A DNA stretch of 64,000 nucleotides, from positions 98,312,411 to 98,376,410 of the forward strand of contig NC_134084.1 of the NCBI RefSeq assembly GCF_000715075.1, read 5' to 3'. The DNA is from Nicotiana tabacum (taxonomy: Eukaryota > Streptophyta > Magnoliopsida > Solanales > Solanaceae). This document shows positions 25,001-37,582 of this stretch, piece after piece (the stretch's first letter is position 1; each line of letters opens with the position of its first letter). The notes below the pieces were generated by a model. That model did no database searches and was not told the origin of the DNA. It worked only from the letters and a program-made list of their open reading frames with translations. Made by a program: the position numbers and the translations under genes.

Positions 25001-26461
25001 TACAAACTAAAATTTTGTCTTGCGAGCGAGGTAGCGAGAATTTATTCAAAACAAAATTTAAAACTCTTGTATGCGGATGACCCAATCGACGATGCCAGGT
25101 GAAGATGGATGTGTTGGTGGAGGCCAAATGCGCTTTACTGGAAGATATGGAATGTGAGGTTGTCCACTCATAAAGACCGTCTCTACTCCGACCGTGCACC
25201 AATGGATTTCGCGTTTCCAGGTCCTTCAGTGAAAAATGAAACGGAAAGAATTCAATAGAGGTTAGGTTATTTTGACAAAATTTAGAAACGAAGAGTAAGT
25301 TGCGTTTAATGCTAGGAGCACAGAGAGTGTTAGAGAGTTTAAAAGCATTATTTGATGCATGTAATTGAGTTAAACCAGTGTGAGTTATTGGTATTTTGTT
25401 ACCATCACCCATGGAGACCTGCTCTATGCCATTATATTCCTGCAAGTTGTGAGGATTATCAGTTATGTGGTGAGATGCTCTAGAGTCGAGAATCTAGGGA
25501 TTTGCTGATGCGTGCATTCCCGAAACATAGTTGGCCTTGGCCTTAAAATGATTGTGAGATCTGGATCTGCATACACTTGCAACATGACCTAGTTTGTTGC
25601 ACAACTGGCAGCGAACACCATCATAAGAGTTGTTGGTGTTCGAAGATCGCCCCTGATTTTGTGAATTAAAACGATTGTTGTATCGCCATTGTTGGTTGTT
25701 GCCATTGTTATTGTTGGAGCGACGATTGTTGCGATTGTTGAAGTTTCCAGATTTGTTGAATGTAGCAGCAGCAGCAGTGATTTGGCTAGGAGCTTTCTTT
25801 GACTTTTCATGTCTAAGGAAAAGCTCATGATCAAGAAGCTTCTCATAGAGTTCTTCATACTTAATAGTGGAGTCACGAGTACGATTGCAACAGAAATATC
25901 ACAAAACTCTGGTCCTAGACCACTCAGGATCTTAACAATGAGTTTAGAGTTTGTGACGGGGGCACCAACAGTAGAGAGTTCATCAGCCATGGATCGAATA
26001 TTTTGCAAATATTCAGTAATTGGTTCGGAGTCTTTTGTGAGTCGCGCAAGTCGATCGCGAAGGCTGAAAATTCTGGTTTGGGACTTGTTAGCATATGCAG
26101 TGTGCAATGCATCCCAGGCTTTTTTTGCTGAGTCAGCAACTGCAACAGTAGTGGCAATTATTGGATCAACAGATGCCATAAGTGCATTTTGAACGAGTTG
26201 GTCTTAAGGAAACCAAAGATCAAATGCAGGATTGGCACTAAAGATTGTGCCATTTGTGATAGTGTGAGATGGGGCAGGAGTAGACCCATCTAGATGACTA
26301 TAAAGATCATGACCATGCATAAGCATGGAAAATTGCGCCTTCTAAGTTGCAAAGTTGTGGCTGCCTTGTAATTTTATTGGCAATTGTGACGCATAATTAA
26401 ATTGGACGACTATCACACCACTATTGTTATCAGCATTAACATCTCTAGTAGTGTTGGCCAT
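22061..26461 (-). pseudogene. Copia-2 gag-pol, many stops, catalytic residues altered
   Basis: The start is probably ATG 26461. Gag has a CCHC knuckle (CQLCNKLGHVASVC) near 25575-25620. The longest open piece is 23580-25445 (621 codons), covering pre-integrase and integrase (HRRLGHPH, then D..D..E with TDGGGEY). RT follows at about 22628-23545 and RNase H at 22061-22531 (TEAEYRA motif). Stops interrupt gag (near 26345 and 26205), protease, RT (near 23275, 23245, 23123) and the RT/RNase H link (near 22628); a frameshift lies in gag near 25860. The protease site reads DSRA instead of DSGA, and the RT box reads YVED instead of YVDD, so enzymes would be dead even without the stops. Confidence 0.92.
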
Positions 26462-26517
26462 TTGTGGAGGGTGAGTGGGAGAGAAAAAAGGTAGGATCTT
26501 ACTCCTTAGAGTTTGTT

Positions 26518-26533
26518 GAGGCTCTTGATACCA
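26518..26533 (-). promoter_or_regulatory. Copia-2 primer-binding site
   Basis: Minus strand reads TGGTATCAAGAGCCTC, close to the TGGTATCAGAGC complement of initiator-Met tRNA but with one extra A. Confidence 0.75.
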
Positions 26534-26547
26534 TATAAGAACAAGAG

Positions 26548-26778
26548 AGACACAAAAAGCTGATTTATTTATTGAATCAAAGCAACCTTTAAATACAAGA
26601 GTGACAAACCAATTCCCTAAACTAACTCCTCTGGAAGAGGAGGACTAAACTACTTGCTAAACAAACTCTTTGAATAAGGAGATTTATTTGAGAAGATAAA
26701 GGAATAATAAAATCCTACTACTAGCTAAAGACCTGTTCAAAGCAGTAAAGTAGCTGATGGTTAACTTATGCTCTAATA
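26548..26778 (-). repeat. Copia-2 5' LTR
   Basis: Second LTR copy, about 231 bp, preceding gag on the minus strand and followed within 15 bases by the PBS. Confidence 0.85.
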
Positions 26779-26976
26779 AGACAATGGCAACGACCCTATT
26801 GGTTTTCTGATTTACCGTTTGACTTAATGGATTTTCTTGTGTTTTCCCGAATGGATATTCCTTTGTTCTCCAATCATATGGGTCATTTTACGAAGGCTTA
26901 AAGCTCTACTTGAGTATAGTGTCATTACTCAATTCCATTAGTTATTACCCCTATAGTCTTCCATTATGCCCTATCT

Positions 26977-27674
26977 TTAGCTAAGTATGCATTGATTCCA
27001 AGGATTTGTAGGTCTTTTAAGATAACTTCTTTCATGTAATTTTAGGTCTACTCCATTCGCTTTCAATATTTTCTCCGTCCCCCACCATAGTTTCACACCT
27101 ACAAACTGATGTATTTGTAGGTCGACACAGGACATGATAAAAAAGCGACCTTTTCTTATTTTATTCTCAAAGTGTCTTGCACCTTCTGGTGAATGCAATT
27201 ATTTTTTTATCTTATCTAATCTTGTGTGACCGCATATGTATCTTAGCATTCGCATTTCTGCCATACTCATCTCACGATTATGTTGAACTTTAGCAGCGCA
27301 ACATTCACTACCATATAACATATTCTGTCTTATAGCTATTGTATAAAATTTACATTTTACCTTGGTAAGCATCATTCTATCACATAGTACTCCGGTAACA
27401 CTTCTCCATTTCAACCATCTCGCTCCAATCCTACAAGTAATATCTTCGTCTATCATTCCATTGTCTTGAAACAACGAGCTTAGATATCTAAGTTGTTTGC
27501 ATTTGGCACTGCAATTTCATATTGTCTCACCTCAACTTCGCTCTTCTCATGCTGACTAAACTTGTAGTATATGTACTTAGTCTTACTTTGAGTTATCTTA
27601 AAATCCTTAATTTGTAAGGTGCTTCTCATTGCAAGCATTCCCAGTTTGTTTGCTAAATTGGGCTTCATATTCAT
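26977..27674 (-). pseudogene. Non-LTR retrotransposon (LINE) RT C-terminal remnant
   Basis: The minus-strand frame 27199-27474 carries GMIDEDITCRIGARWLKWR, MLYGSECCA and MRMLRYICGHTRLDKI, diagnostic of the C-terminal part of plant RTE-like LINE reverse transcriptase. The piece at 27480-27674 contains the preceding TKYIYYKFS region. Frames are broken and the rest of the element is not recognisable. 26779-26976 shows nothing else. Confidence 0.8.
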
Positions 27675-28795
27675 CTACAAAAGACATCTTGGATTACTTG
27701 TCTAATTATCATCCAAATACTTTCTTGTTTGACTTGAATATTCTTTAATTTCTTTCGTACCAAATGTAATATGTATATCATGCCATAGCCATTCTGGTTA
27801 TTTCAGCAGTATCATTCTTCTCTCTCATTTGTGTTTCTACAATTGTGCCCAACCTTGCCAACTCATTCATACATGCCTAAGCATCCCTTCTCATTGAAAT
27901 AGTTTATACCAAATTTTAGAAAGATAGTTCAAATTCAAAAAATAAATGCTCAATAGTCTCATTAGCCACATTGCACAAAGCGCAAACCTGGTTATCCACT
28001 ACACCGATCCCTTGAGCTAAACTGTCCTTTGTGTTCAGTTCTTTATTTGCTACTAAATTCAAAATAAAAGCCACTAAGGGGATCTTTGGTTATTGCATAA
28101 GTCTTTTTTGGCAGTTCCCTTTAAGTTTGATTGACATAGTTTGTTAAATATTTAACGAAGATCAAAAGTATCCATTTTTTCACAAAATTAACGGATCAAA
28201 CTGCTCAAAAGATATTTAAGGACTTCTTTGAATTTTTTCATTTTGACCAAATTTCTCTACAAATATTGGGTACGTCAAGAAGCCCAAAAATAATCAAGGC
28301 CCCAATAGAAAACTCATTGATCAATCAACCTTTTAATTTGAGGTATCAATATTAGCCAGCTAAAATTAGCTATTGGTAGCCAAAAAAGAATAAATTTTGC
28401 TTTCTTTTGAGTGGGTGTTATTAGAATAGGTTTGACACATCTTAAGGAGTTTGAATCTCAGTTTTGGGATGACTAGACAGAGTTTTGAGGTGGTTTGAAT
28501 TGAAAATTAACATGAAAAAAATGATATGTGTATCACACTCTGTATTATTTGTGTATCAAATATATATCATATTTATATCAAATGTGTATCACATGTGCAT
28601 CCATGTATACCTGTGTGTGTGATACATGCATGATACATGTGTCATAAAAGAATTTTTTGAACTCAATTTTAACTACGAATTTTGATACCAAATCAGTCCA
28701 AATTACCTCCAATCTCCCTCAAAATTTGTATATTATGTTTTCAATAATTTCCAACTATACCCATTGAAAAAAGTCTCTTTTTTTGCTTAGATTTT

Positions 28796-28890
<95 letters not shown>

Positions 28891-29290
28891 TATTTCATCA
28901 TCTTGATTGCTACCTCATCCATAAAATTTTCTTTCGGTCTTGCATCTAATATTGTTGATCATGCTTAAAAATATGAAAATAGATTTTTGCATGTGATTTT
29001 GGAGAGGAAAAACCTTATTTATTTGGGTTTTTAATTTTTTTTATGTGCTTGACTAGTTTTGGTACGTCTATGATTAATGGCTAGAGGTTGGTAAGTTGAA
29101 ACTTACTTGGGACATTTATGTAAGATTCACCTAAAAAATATACTTATTTAACTAAAACTAATTACCCGCCTATTCATCCTCATTCCTGTTTGATGATTTG
29201 ATAACACTTTTTTCTCATTTTAAAGATCTACAACTATGTAATCAGCATCACAAGCCTCCATAGCCGTAGTCACATGTATTGTAGTTAAAA
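27675..29290. other. AT-rich intergenic stretch
   Basis: No gene recognised. Contains GTGTATCA-type short repeats near 28520-28640 and a long TG/TA microsatellite. The frame at 28783-28968 is just the translated microsatellite. Confidence 0.6.
28795..28886. repeat. (TG)n(TA)n microsatellite
   Basis: About 7 TG units followed by about 39 TA units without interruption. Length in the read assembly may be unreliable. Confidence 0.95.
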
Positions 29291-31004
29291 TATCATGACC
29301 CTAATTTTCCTCCGTAGGATGTCGTGATGGCACCTAATTTTTAAGGCTAGGTAAGCCTAAAACTTACTAAATTAATAGCAAAACTCAACCAACAACTATT
29401 AAATATGAAATAGAAATTTCTATACAAAGTTAACAATCCCAAAACCGGTAGTACAAGTCATAAGCTCTATTGAGTTCACTAGAAAATCTCTAAGTACAAT
29501 TGTTCCGGAATAGAAATAAACTGTACAAAAATAACTTCCGAAGGTGACTCCGAGGTCTGCAAATGCAACGACAGGTATACCTTGAAGTTTCCACAATAAT
29601 ATCTGATCAGCTATCTAACAACTAACAGACTCCGAAGTACCTGGATCTGCACAAAAAAATATGCAGAAGTGTAGTATGAGTACATCATGGTCGTTACCCA
29701 ACAAGTATCAAGACTAACCTCGGTGAAATAGTGACGAGGTACAAGTCAAGGCACTCACTAGAAAAGATAACCTATGCAGTATAAGAGTATAAAACTAATA
29801 ACGGAAAGCAGAAATCAATATATGGCAACAAGAACCAACAAGTGATATAAACAGTAAAGCAATAAGAACACCGCAAAGTATCATTAAAACCAAATAAGGA
29901 TGCACAAGGGACAATAAATTAATTAAGTCGTTCTAACACAAGTTTCACAACGAAGTCATTCCGTGGTACTTCATCTCGTAGTCAGGAATCACGGATCTCA
30001 ACCCACCATCATATACCCATGGCACCTCGTGCCCACATCTCGCATCACAACTGCACGGACAACTCACGTGCCAAAATCTCAATCCGCCCGGCATGGTCAC
30101 AGGCTCACATTCACAACCCGCCCGACATGGTCACAGGCTCACAATCACAATCCGCTCAGCATGGTCACAGGCTGACAATCACAATCTGCCTGGTATGATC
30201 ACAAGCTTACAACCATAATCCGCCCGACATGGTCATAGGATCGAAATCAACATAGAAACAAATAATACAAGGACACATGGGCATAATCAATAAATATCAA
30301 GTTTCATACTCCTGAGCTAGTATAGGTGGCATGCTATGGTGTATGCTTGTTCGAGTGTGCTACTGCAGCCCAAGTCAATAAGTAATATCAAAGACATCGA
30401 ATAACTCATCGAAACAACAAGGCAAGTCATGCATGGTGTATGACAAACACAAGGAAAAACACACCATCACACGAAAATCACCAACACAATGTCTCCAACC
30501 GTCACACATCATCCCTGACATTGCCACCCTTATCTCTCCGATAGCCACCCGTATCACTCCGCCCCGACATTATCATTACCCATGGCTCAACAACGCAATA
30601 GCCACATGTATCCCCACATAACAACAACGGTGAAATGACGCCCTTATACTCTGCATAACAACAACCAAACCACACAATAAATCACATATGCTATCATCAC
30701 AATAACACAATATATCAACTCGAATCACAAGTGCCCGTAGGCCATAACCTTTCCAAAGATTCAATGATATCGGTATTTTTACAACAATAGCCCACGGCTC
30801 AACACAACGTATATATAGAATCTTAATAACAATAGAATAAATAAAAAAGTAATTCAACAAGGAATGACACCTCTTCTTAAATACAACTTCGATTAAAATA
30901 GATTAATGACTATCGATAATTTCAATTTCAATTAATCGTTAAAGGACAACCTCGATAGTGAAAGTACTTCCATGGAATGGCAAAACTTCAAACTCTAGTG
31001 TATG
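29291..31004 (-). repeat. Gypsy-type LTR fragment (minus orientation)
   Basis: The left edge reads TCATGACCCTAATTTTCC then GTCGTGATGGCACC, the reverse complement of a Gypsy LTR 3' end ending in ...GGTGCCATCACGAC...TCATGA. It holds a 34 bp tandem array and is cut off at the Gypsy-1 LTR boundary (31005). No coding sequence. The matching remainder is not seen on the far side of Gypsy-1. Confidence 0.6.
30077..30240 (-). repeat. 34 bp tandem array in LTR fragment
   Basis: About five copies of a unit containing CCGCCCGACATGGTCACAGG, each 34 bases, with a few substitutions per copy. There are no unique spacers. Confidence 0.8.
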
Positions 31005-32242
31005 TGTCATGCCCAATCTCGGGAGGCGCGACCAAGCAAGCCTTTTTAAACACTACCTACCCAACTCAATATGATTAAGGGGACCATGCTTTCGTTTATT
31101 TAGACAATAGGAGAGATCGTACATTCAACATTGTTAGTTCATTTTATATCATAAACCTTAAACCGTGGTTATATTTCCAAAATATCATGCAGTTTACAAT
31201 TTAGAGGAAACAAGAGTTCAGAATTACAACATGGTCTAGTGACCCATCCAACCCGAACATAACGCACACAAACGTCTACGGAGCCTCTAAGGGTACAAAA
31301 GACAGCTATGATAATGCCGGCAACAAGGCCTCGGCTATACCTTAAAAGTGGAAATTTACAACAAAAGATGTACAACATAACCCCTTGAAGGAAATATGGG
31401 CTCACCAAACTTTGAGAGGAAGATACTCCGCTACGTGCAATCGGCACTGTCCGCTATAGAACCACCTACATTCATTCAAAAATGTAGCGCCCCAGGCAAA
31501 AAGGGCGTTAGTACCATGGAATAGTACTAGTATGTATAACTAAACACCATCTCATTAGAAAGAACTATCATGCAAGAACAAGGAAATCACAAAGAATCAA
31601 TCAAATTCTTTAAAAGAACACCACATCATCAAATAAAAGAATCATATAACTTTCACATAATTTCTGTAGCTTTAGGTTGGGGCCTTTAATATTGTTCATC
31701 ATCATTCACAATACCATCGCTTTCTTGAGCGGAGTACGATCACGGCCCGATTGGCTAAGCTGCCTCATTTGAGGCATATACCTCAATCACTATTTTATTC
31801 TCACTTTCCGGTTTCAATCATCAACACAATACCACCATATGTGTAGCATGACGTCAGATCACGGCCCGATCGGCTAGGCCGTCTTACCAGGACGTTACCC
31901 CTTTTTCCATCAATCATCTCACTTTAATTTTTGGTTTCACATACATTAGTTCATCGACACTTGGGGCCACAATTACCACATCAATGCATGGCACTAGGCC
32001 ACATTCCATAACTCACGTTTCTCATTATTCCCATTTTCAACATTAACCTTACCATTTAAGATCATAGGCATATACAAGAGCAATTCAAGTTGTAAGCATA
32101 AAGAGGAATTTACCTAGTTCGGCATAATAATCACTAATGTAACCTTGACTTGAAATTTAGGCATTTTAGCACATAGTTCATGTTCTTCACATATCCTCAA
32201 TTTTACAAAGAATAGCACATAAAACACATGGAGATGCACCTT

Positions 32243-32244
<2 letters not shown>

Positions 32245-32334
<90 letters not shown>
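32245..32334. repeat. (AT)n microsatellite in Gypsy-1 LTR
   Basis: About 45 uninterrupted AT units. It lies between the donor-like site and the LTR 3' end. Confidence 0.95.
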
Positions 32335-32336
<2 letters not shown>

Positions 32337-32994
32337 TCACAACACCAATTCCTTTGAAATAACAAGTACTACATCAATCAAATTTCGGACTTAGAATATT
32401 TGCATGGACACCATGGGAGCTCGATTTCTAAGAAGAGGGGTTTTTAGACATACATACCTCAATAGAGATTTCTTTAAGTCCTTACAATAATTTCGGAATT
32501 TCCTAGAAACTTCGATCTATTTTATGAGAATTACAAATCGAACCAGAAATAGAGACATAATTAAGGTTCTAGCTCATTTGAGTATATTATCAAGCACTAA
32601 GTGTGCATTGTGATTTTAGGAACCTTTTGCGAGAGATTTTTATCATCTTACACACCAATTGCTATCTTTTCAACTCACAACCTCCACATGCCCTATTATC
32701 TTTTATGTATGCAAGACAATCAATCCTTATACCCATGAACCCACTCGTTAATTACCTATTCTAGTGTGAATTTCGAAATCAAAGGTTAAGGCTCAATTTC
32801 TTACCTCTTGGAGTGTAGGCCTAGTAGCTTTTCTTGATATATTCAAGGGTTTAGGCAAGGATTGAGAGTTAGTTTCTCCCTCTAGAACTCCCTCTCTCAC
32901 TCTATTTGCAGTAAAATAGAATAAAAGGGGTCTAATGGGGTGTTTTTAATAGGATGGGGTCGGGTTTTAAAAGTCAGAAAATAGGAGCCCCGAC

Positions 32995-33345
32995 ACGATA
33001 TGCGATCGCATATGCAATCACATAATGGACATGCGACCCGCAAAAGGGACCGCAAAAATGGCCCCCAAAACCTGAACAAACTGCCCGAGTATGCGACAAG
33101 AATGTGGTCCGTATACCTGTTCTGTGATCGCATAATGCACCAAAGAACTGCCCTTCGCAAAAATTCCAAGGAGATTATGCGATGAATATGCGGTCCGCAT
33201 ATTGATTATGCGATCGCATAATTGGCCGCATAGTTGACCTCAAAATAACCATCAAACTGCCTCACTCTGCGGTGACTATGCGGTCCGCATAGCTATTATG
33301 CGATCCGCATAGCTATTATGCGATCGCATAATGGACCGCAGAAAT
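32995..33345 (-). promoter_or_regulatory. CpG palindrome array in Gypsy-1 LTR
   Basis: At least eight words of the type TATGCGATCGCATA or TATGCGGTCCGCATA, many perfect palindromes, within 350 bases just upstream (in element sense) of a TATA-like box. Words are spaced irregularly. Possible protein-binding sites; not tested. Confidence 0.5.
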
Positions 33346-33881
33346 GCGCTTTTCTGAAAAATATTATTCCTTAAGTTTTTAATGCACAGATCAATCCAAA
33401 GGGTCCGAACCGCGGCTCGCAAGCTCATCGCGAAGAATTTTACGAATTTCTAACACATATTCCTAACTTGGCACTACGAGATCTCGGGTTTTTGAGCAAA
33501 AATTTTCATGGGGCCTTACATCCTCCCCCACTTAAAATCATTCATCCTCGAATGAGGATCAAGGTTTACTCACTAGGAATCCTTATGCAACTTTAGCTTT
33601 TTCACATCATGAAACATATCAACAACCCCAAATTTGGCTAACTCCCTAAATTTCCAAAAATTTTGCTAGAGTTTCCTTTGTAACTAGGCCTATCCACCTA
33701 TTAGAGAGCCCTAGAAACATATCCTAACAGCATATACATAATCCATAGACATGACATAACTTGCAACAACACCAACCATGGCCGCATAGGCAACATATAA
33801 CCAAAATAGAATAGTTCTACATAGACTAATTCAAAGGATACCGAGTTCATAGGAACCAAATTCATAAAAGCTGTTACATGC

Positions 33882-36800
33882 CTATACAAATAAATGTGGG
33901 TACTTCTTTTTCATTTCTTCCTCGGCTTCCCAAGTGGCTTCTTCAACCTGCTGGTTTTGCCATAACACTTTCACGGAGGCAATTTCTTTGTTTCTTAACT
34001 TCCGAACCTGCCTGTCAAGAATGGAAACTGGAATTTCCTCATATGACAGTTCTTCATTAACCTCAATAGTTTCAACTGACACAATAGTGGACGGATCCCC
34101 CACTACCTTCTTCAACATAGACACATGGAAAACTGGGTGTACCAATGGAATCTAGGGTGGTAGCTCGAGCTTGTATGCCACCTGACCAATTCTCTGAATG
34201 ATTCTGTACGGTCCGACATACCTCGGACTTAATTTTCCTTTCTTTCCAAACCACATGATACCATTCATGGGGGAAACCTTCAAAAATACCCAATCATCTT
34301 CTTTGAACTCCAAATCTCTGCGACGAATGTCAGAATAAAACTTTTGGTGACTCTGAGCAGTTTTCAACCTTTCCTTAATAATTTTGACTTTTTCCATGGC
34401 CTGATGCACGAGGTCCGGCCTTATCAGTTCAGCTTCTCCAACCTCTAACCACCCAATGGGAGACCTACATCTCCTACCATACAATGCCTCGAATGGTGCC
34501 ATCTGGATACTAGCATGGAAGCTGTTGTTATAAGCGAATTCTATGAGTGGCAAATGGTCATCCCAGCTACCTTTGAAATTAAGAGCACAAGCACGCAACA
34601 TGTCCTCAGGCGTCTAAATAGTCCGGTCCGCTTGCCCGTCGGTCTGAGGGTGAAAAGGCGTACTAAGATTTACCTGCATACCCAAACCTTGCTGAAATAT
34701 CTTCGAAAAGTTGGCCATGAACTGATCCCCTCGATCTGAAATGATTGAGACTGGAGTGCCATGCAGCCTGACTATTTCTTTGATATATAACTGAGCATAC
34801 TGTTCCACTGTGTCGGTAGATTTAACTGGCAAGAAGTGCGCTGATTTCGTGAGTCGATCCACAATTACCCAAATTGAGTCGAACTTGTGCGGAGTGCGCG
34901 GTAACCCTACCATAAAATCCATGTTGATAATTTCCCATTCCACTTTGGAATTTCTATGCTTTGAGCCAATCCACCGGGCCTTTGGTGTTCGGCCTTCACT
35001 TGTTGACAGTTCAGACATTTTGCCACAAAGTCCGCCACATCCCTTTTCATGTTGCTCCACCAATAAACTTCCTTAAGATCATGATACATTTTCGTAGAAC
35101 CTGGATGCACGAAATACCTGGAAGTGTGAGCTTCTGCCATGATTCTTCCCCGAAGACCGTCAATATCCGGAACATATTGACGGCATTGGTACCGTAGGGT
35201 ACCATCATCCATGCCAAAGGAAAAGGTTGTGGTCTTGTGTTTATGAATCCCCTCTTTCAATTGTGCTAACAATAGATCGTTGTATTGCTTTTCTTTGACC
35301 TCCGCTACAAGCGATTATTCAACCCTATTCTGCACAATCACTCCCCCTTTACTAGAGTTCGCAAGGCGAACTCCCAAACTAGCTAACTGGTGAACCTCCC
35401 GGGCCAACGGCCTTTCATATGCCTCCAAATGAACCAAACTTCCCATAGATTTTTGGCTAAGAGCATCCGTCACGACATTGGACTTTCCTAGGTGATAGAG
35501 AATATTGATATTATAATCCTTGAGTAACTCTAACCATCTTCTCTATCTCAGATTCAACTCCTTTTGCTTGAAAATGTATTGAAGGCTCTTTGTGGTCCAT
35601 AAATACATCGACATGGACCACATACAAATAATATTGCCAAATATTTAGTGCAAACACCACTGCTGCAAGCTCTAAGTCGTGGGTTGGATAGTTCTTTTCA
35701 TGATTCTTGAGTTTCCTAGAAGAGTAAGCTATAACCTTGCCGTGTTGCATTAGCACACACCCAAACCCAATCCTTGAAGCATCGCAATGCACCACAAATC
35801 CCTCTATACCATCTGGCAGGGTTAATACCGGTGCTGAAGTCATTCTTGATTTCAGTTCTTGGAAGCTCCTTTCACAAGCATCGGACCACTGGAACTTAAC
35901 TGCTTTCTGCGTCAATTTAGTCAATGGAGAGGCAAGAGTAGAAAATCCCTCCACGAATCTTCTGTAGTACCCAACCAAACCTAAGAAACTACGAATCTCT
36001 GTTGGAGTGATAGGTCTAGGCCAATTCCTTACTACTGAAATCTTTTGAGGATCAACCATAATCCCTTCCCTGGAGATGACATGACCCAAGAACGTGACAG
36101 ATTCAAGCCAAAATTCACATTTCAAAAATTTTGCATAGAGTTGATGTTGCTAAAAAGTTTGCAGAACTGCCCTGAGATTGTCAGCATGGTCCTCCCAACT
36201 TCGGGGAATACACAAGAATATCGTCAATGAACACTATCACAAAGGAGTCTAGAAAAGGCTTGAAGACTCGATTCATAAGATCCACGAAAGCTGCCGGGGC
36301 ATTTGTTAGCCTGAAAGACATCATTAGAAATTCAAAGTGCCCATACCGAGTCCTGAAAGCTGTTTTTAGTATCCTGCTCCCTTATCTTCAATTGATGATA
36401 CCCGGAACGCAAGTCAATTTTTGAGAAACACATAACACCTTGCAATTGATCAAACAAGTCATCTATCCTTGGTAGAGGGTATTTATTTTTGATTGTGACT
36501 TTGTTGAGTTGCCGGTAGTCAATACACATCTATAGCGACCCATCTTTCTTCCTTACAAACAAAACCGGTGCGCCCCATGGTGACACACTTGGCCAGATGA
36601 AGCCCTTCTCTAGCAAATCCTTCAATTGTTCCTTTAGCTCTTTCAATTCTAACGGTGCCATTCTGTAAGGTGGAATTGATATAGGCTGCGTGCCTGGCAT
36701 CACATCGATCCAAAAATCAATCTCACTGTCTGATGGGATCTCAGGGAGCTCATCTGGAAAGACATCCGGAAATTCATTCACAACTGGCACGGACTCAAGG

Positions 36801-37236
36801 CTAGGTGCCTAGACATCAGTGTCCATAACACGGACTAAATGATAGATACACCCCTTCTTGATCATCTTTGTGGCCTTAAGGTAATAAATAAACCGACCTT
36901 TAGGCACTACATTATCTACCTTCCATTCAACAACGGGCTTATTAGGAAACTCAAGCCTCATAGTTCTAGTCCGACAATCAAGTTTGGCAAAACATGAATA
37001 AAGCCAATCCATTCCCATTATTACATTAAAATCGACCACCCCCGATTCAACAAGATCGGCCATAGTATCCCTACCATGCACCGTAACGACACAACCTCTA
37101 TAAACTCGAGCAGCCGTAATAGACTCACCAACCGGAGTAGATACCGAGAATAATTCATGAAGCTGTTCTGGTTCTATCCCAAATTCCATAGCAACATAAG
37201 GGGTAACATAGGACAAGGTGGAACCGGGGTCAACTT
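33882..37236 (-). pseudogene. Gypsy-1 pol: protease, RT, RNase H, integrase, chromodomain
   Basis: Order on minus: protease starting at DPGST (37236-37222) and running to 36809; RT 36790-36190 with the FIDD box near 36225 (frameshifted); RNase H about 36125-35511; HHCC integrase zinc site near 35180-35010; integrase core 35063-34614 (VDRLTKSAHF, SDRGDQF, HPQTDGQ); integrase C-terminus 34601-34152; chromodomain 34145-33882 ending in KKKYPHLFV. Stops at 36807, about 36527, 34611 and about 34150, and frameshifts near 36340, 36190, 35510 and 34920, break it. Protease, RT and integrase motifs remain readable. Confidence 0.9.
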
Positions 37237-37237
37237 A

Positions 37238-37582
37238 GTGCGGGTGGATTAGTTTGTATTCCTTGTAGATTTTATAGTGGTGAAGATGGAGGAGAACAAG
37301 GAGGTCCCACTCATCCTAGGAAGACCATTCTTCGCGACGAACATAGAAATATTAGATAGACATGATATAAAACTCATGCTTAGAATGGGTAAGGAGACTG
37401 TAACTTTTGAGATGAATGTAGCAACGAGGTTGAAAAAGGAGAAGCCAACTGCAAGTGTTGAGTGGAAAGTGAAGGGCGTGAAAGAGAAGGCTGCATTGAG
37501 TGAAAAAGATAAGTGTGGGGTTTGCCCCAAGAAGGCTGAGAAGAAGCTGTCTGCAAAGATGTGTGCACTAGTTCAAGCGTGA
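37238..37582 (+). pseudogene. Protease-region fragment of a second Gypsy-type element
   Basis: A plus-strand frame with DFIVVKMEENKEVPLILGRP then FFAT, typical of the C-terminal half of retropepsin-like domains in Athila/Tat-type Gypsy elements. It ends at TGA 37580-37582 after a Lys-rich tail. An in-frame TAG sits near 37249. It abuts Gypsy-1 head to head. Confidence 0.65.

Larger units (their letters stand above)
21811..26778 (-). mobile_element. Copia-2 LTR retrotransposon, both LTRs present
   Basis: About 4.97 kb on the minus strand. Short LTRs (about 230-240 bp) flank a degenerate gag-pol in Copia order. A polypurine tract (CTTGAGGGGGGC on minus, 22054-22065) and a PBS are present. A clean target-site duplication is not obvious. 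It lies about 0.5 kb upstream of the villin 5' UTR exon, in the same orientation as the gene. Confidence 0.93.
31005..33520 (-). repeat. Gypsy-1 3' LTR
   Basis: 2516 bp, TG..CA bounded (minus: TGTAAGGCCCC... to ...GGGCATGACA). Next to it lies a polypurine tract, minus AAGTGGGGGAGGA, at 33521-33533. It contains CpG word array 32995-33345, TATTAAAA near 32948, donor AGAG|GTAAGA at 32804, an AT microsatellite, and two GATCACGGCCCGAT repeats near 31738 and 31858. Confidence 0.85.
31005..37236 (-). mobile_element. Gypsy-1 chromoviral element, 5' truncated
   Basis: Minus-strand element with a complete 3' LTR (31005-33520) and pol from protease to chromodomain. Gag and the 5' LTR are missing: sequence stops at the protease active site at 37236. 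The C-terminal chromo-like domain places it with plant chromoviruses (Tekay/Del-like, inferred). Confidence 0.9.

Noticed and set aside
28783..28968. Frame encoding a long Ile-Tyr repeat
   Set aside because: It is a translated TA microsatellite; the same applies to 32114-32365.
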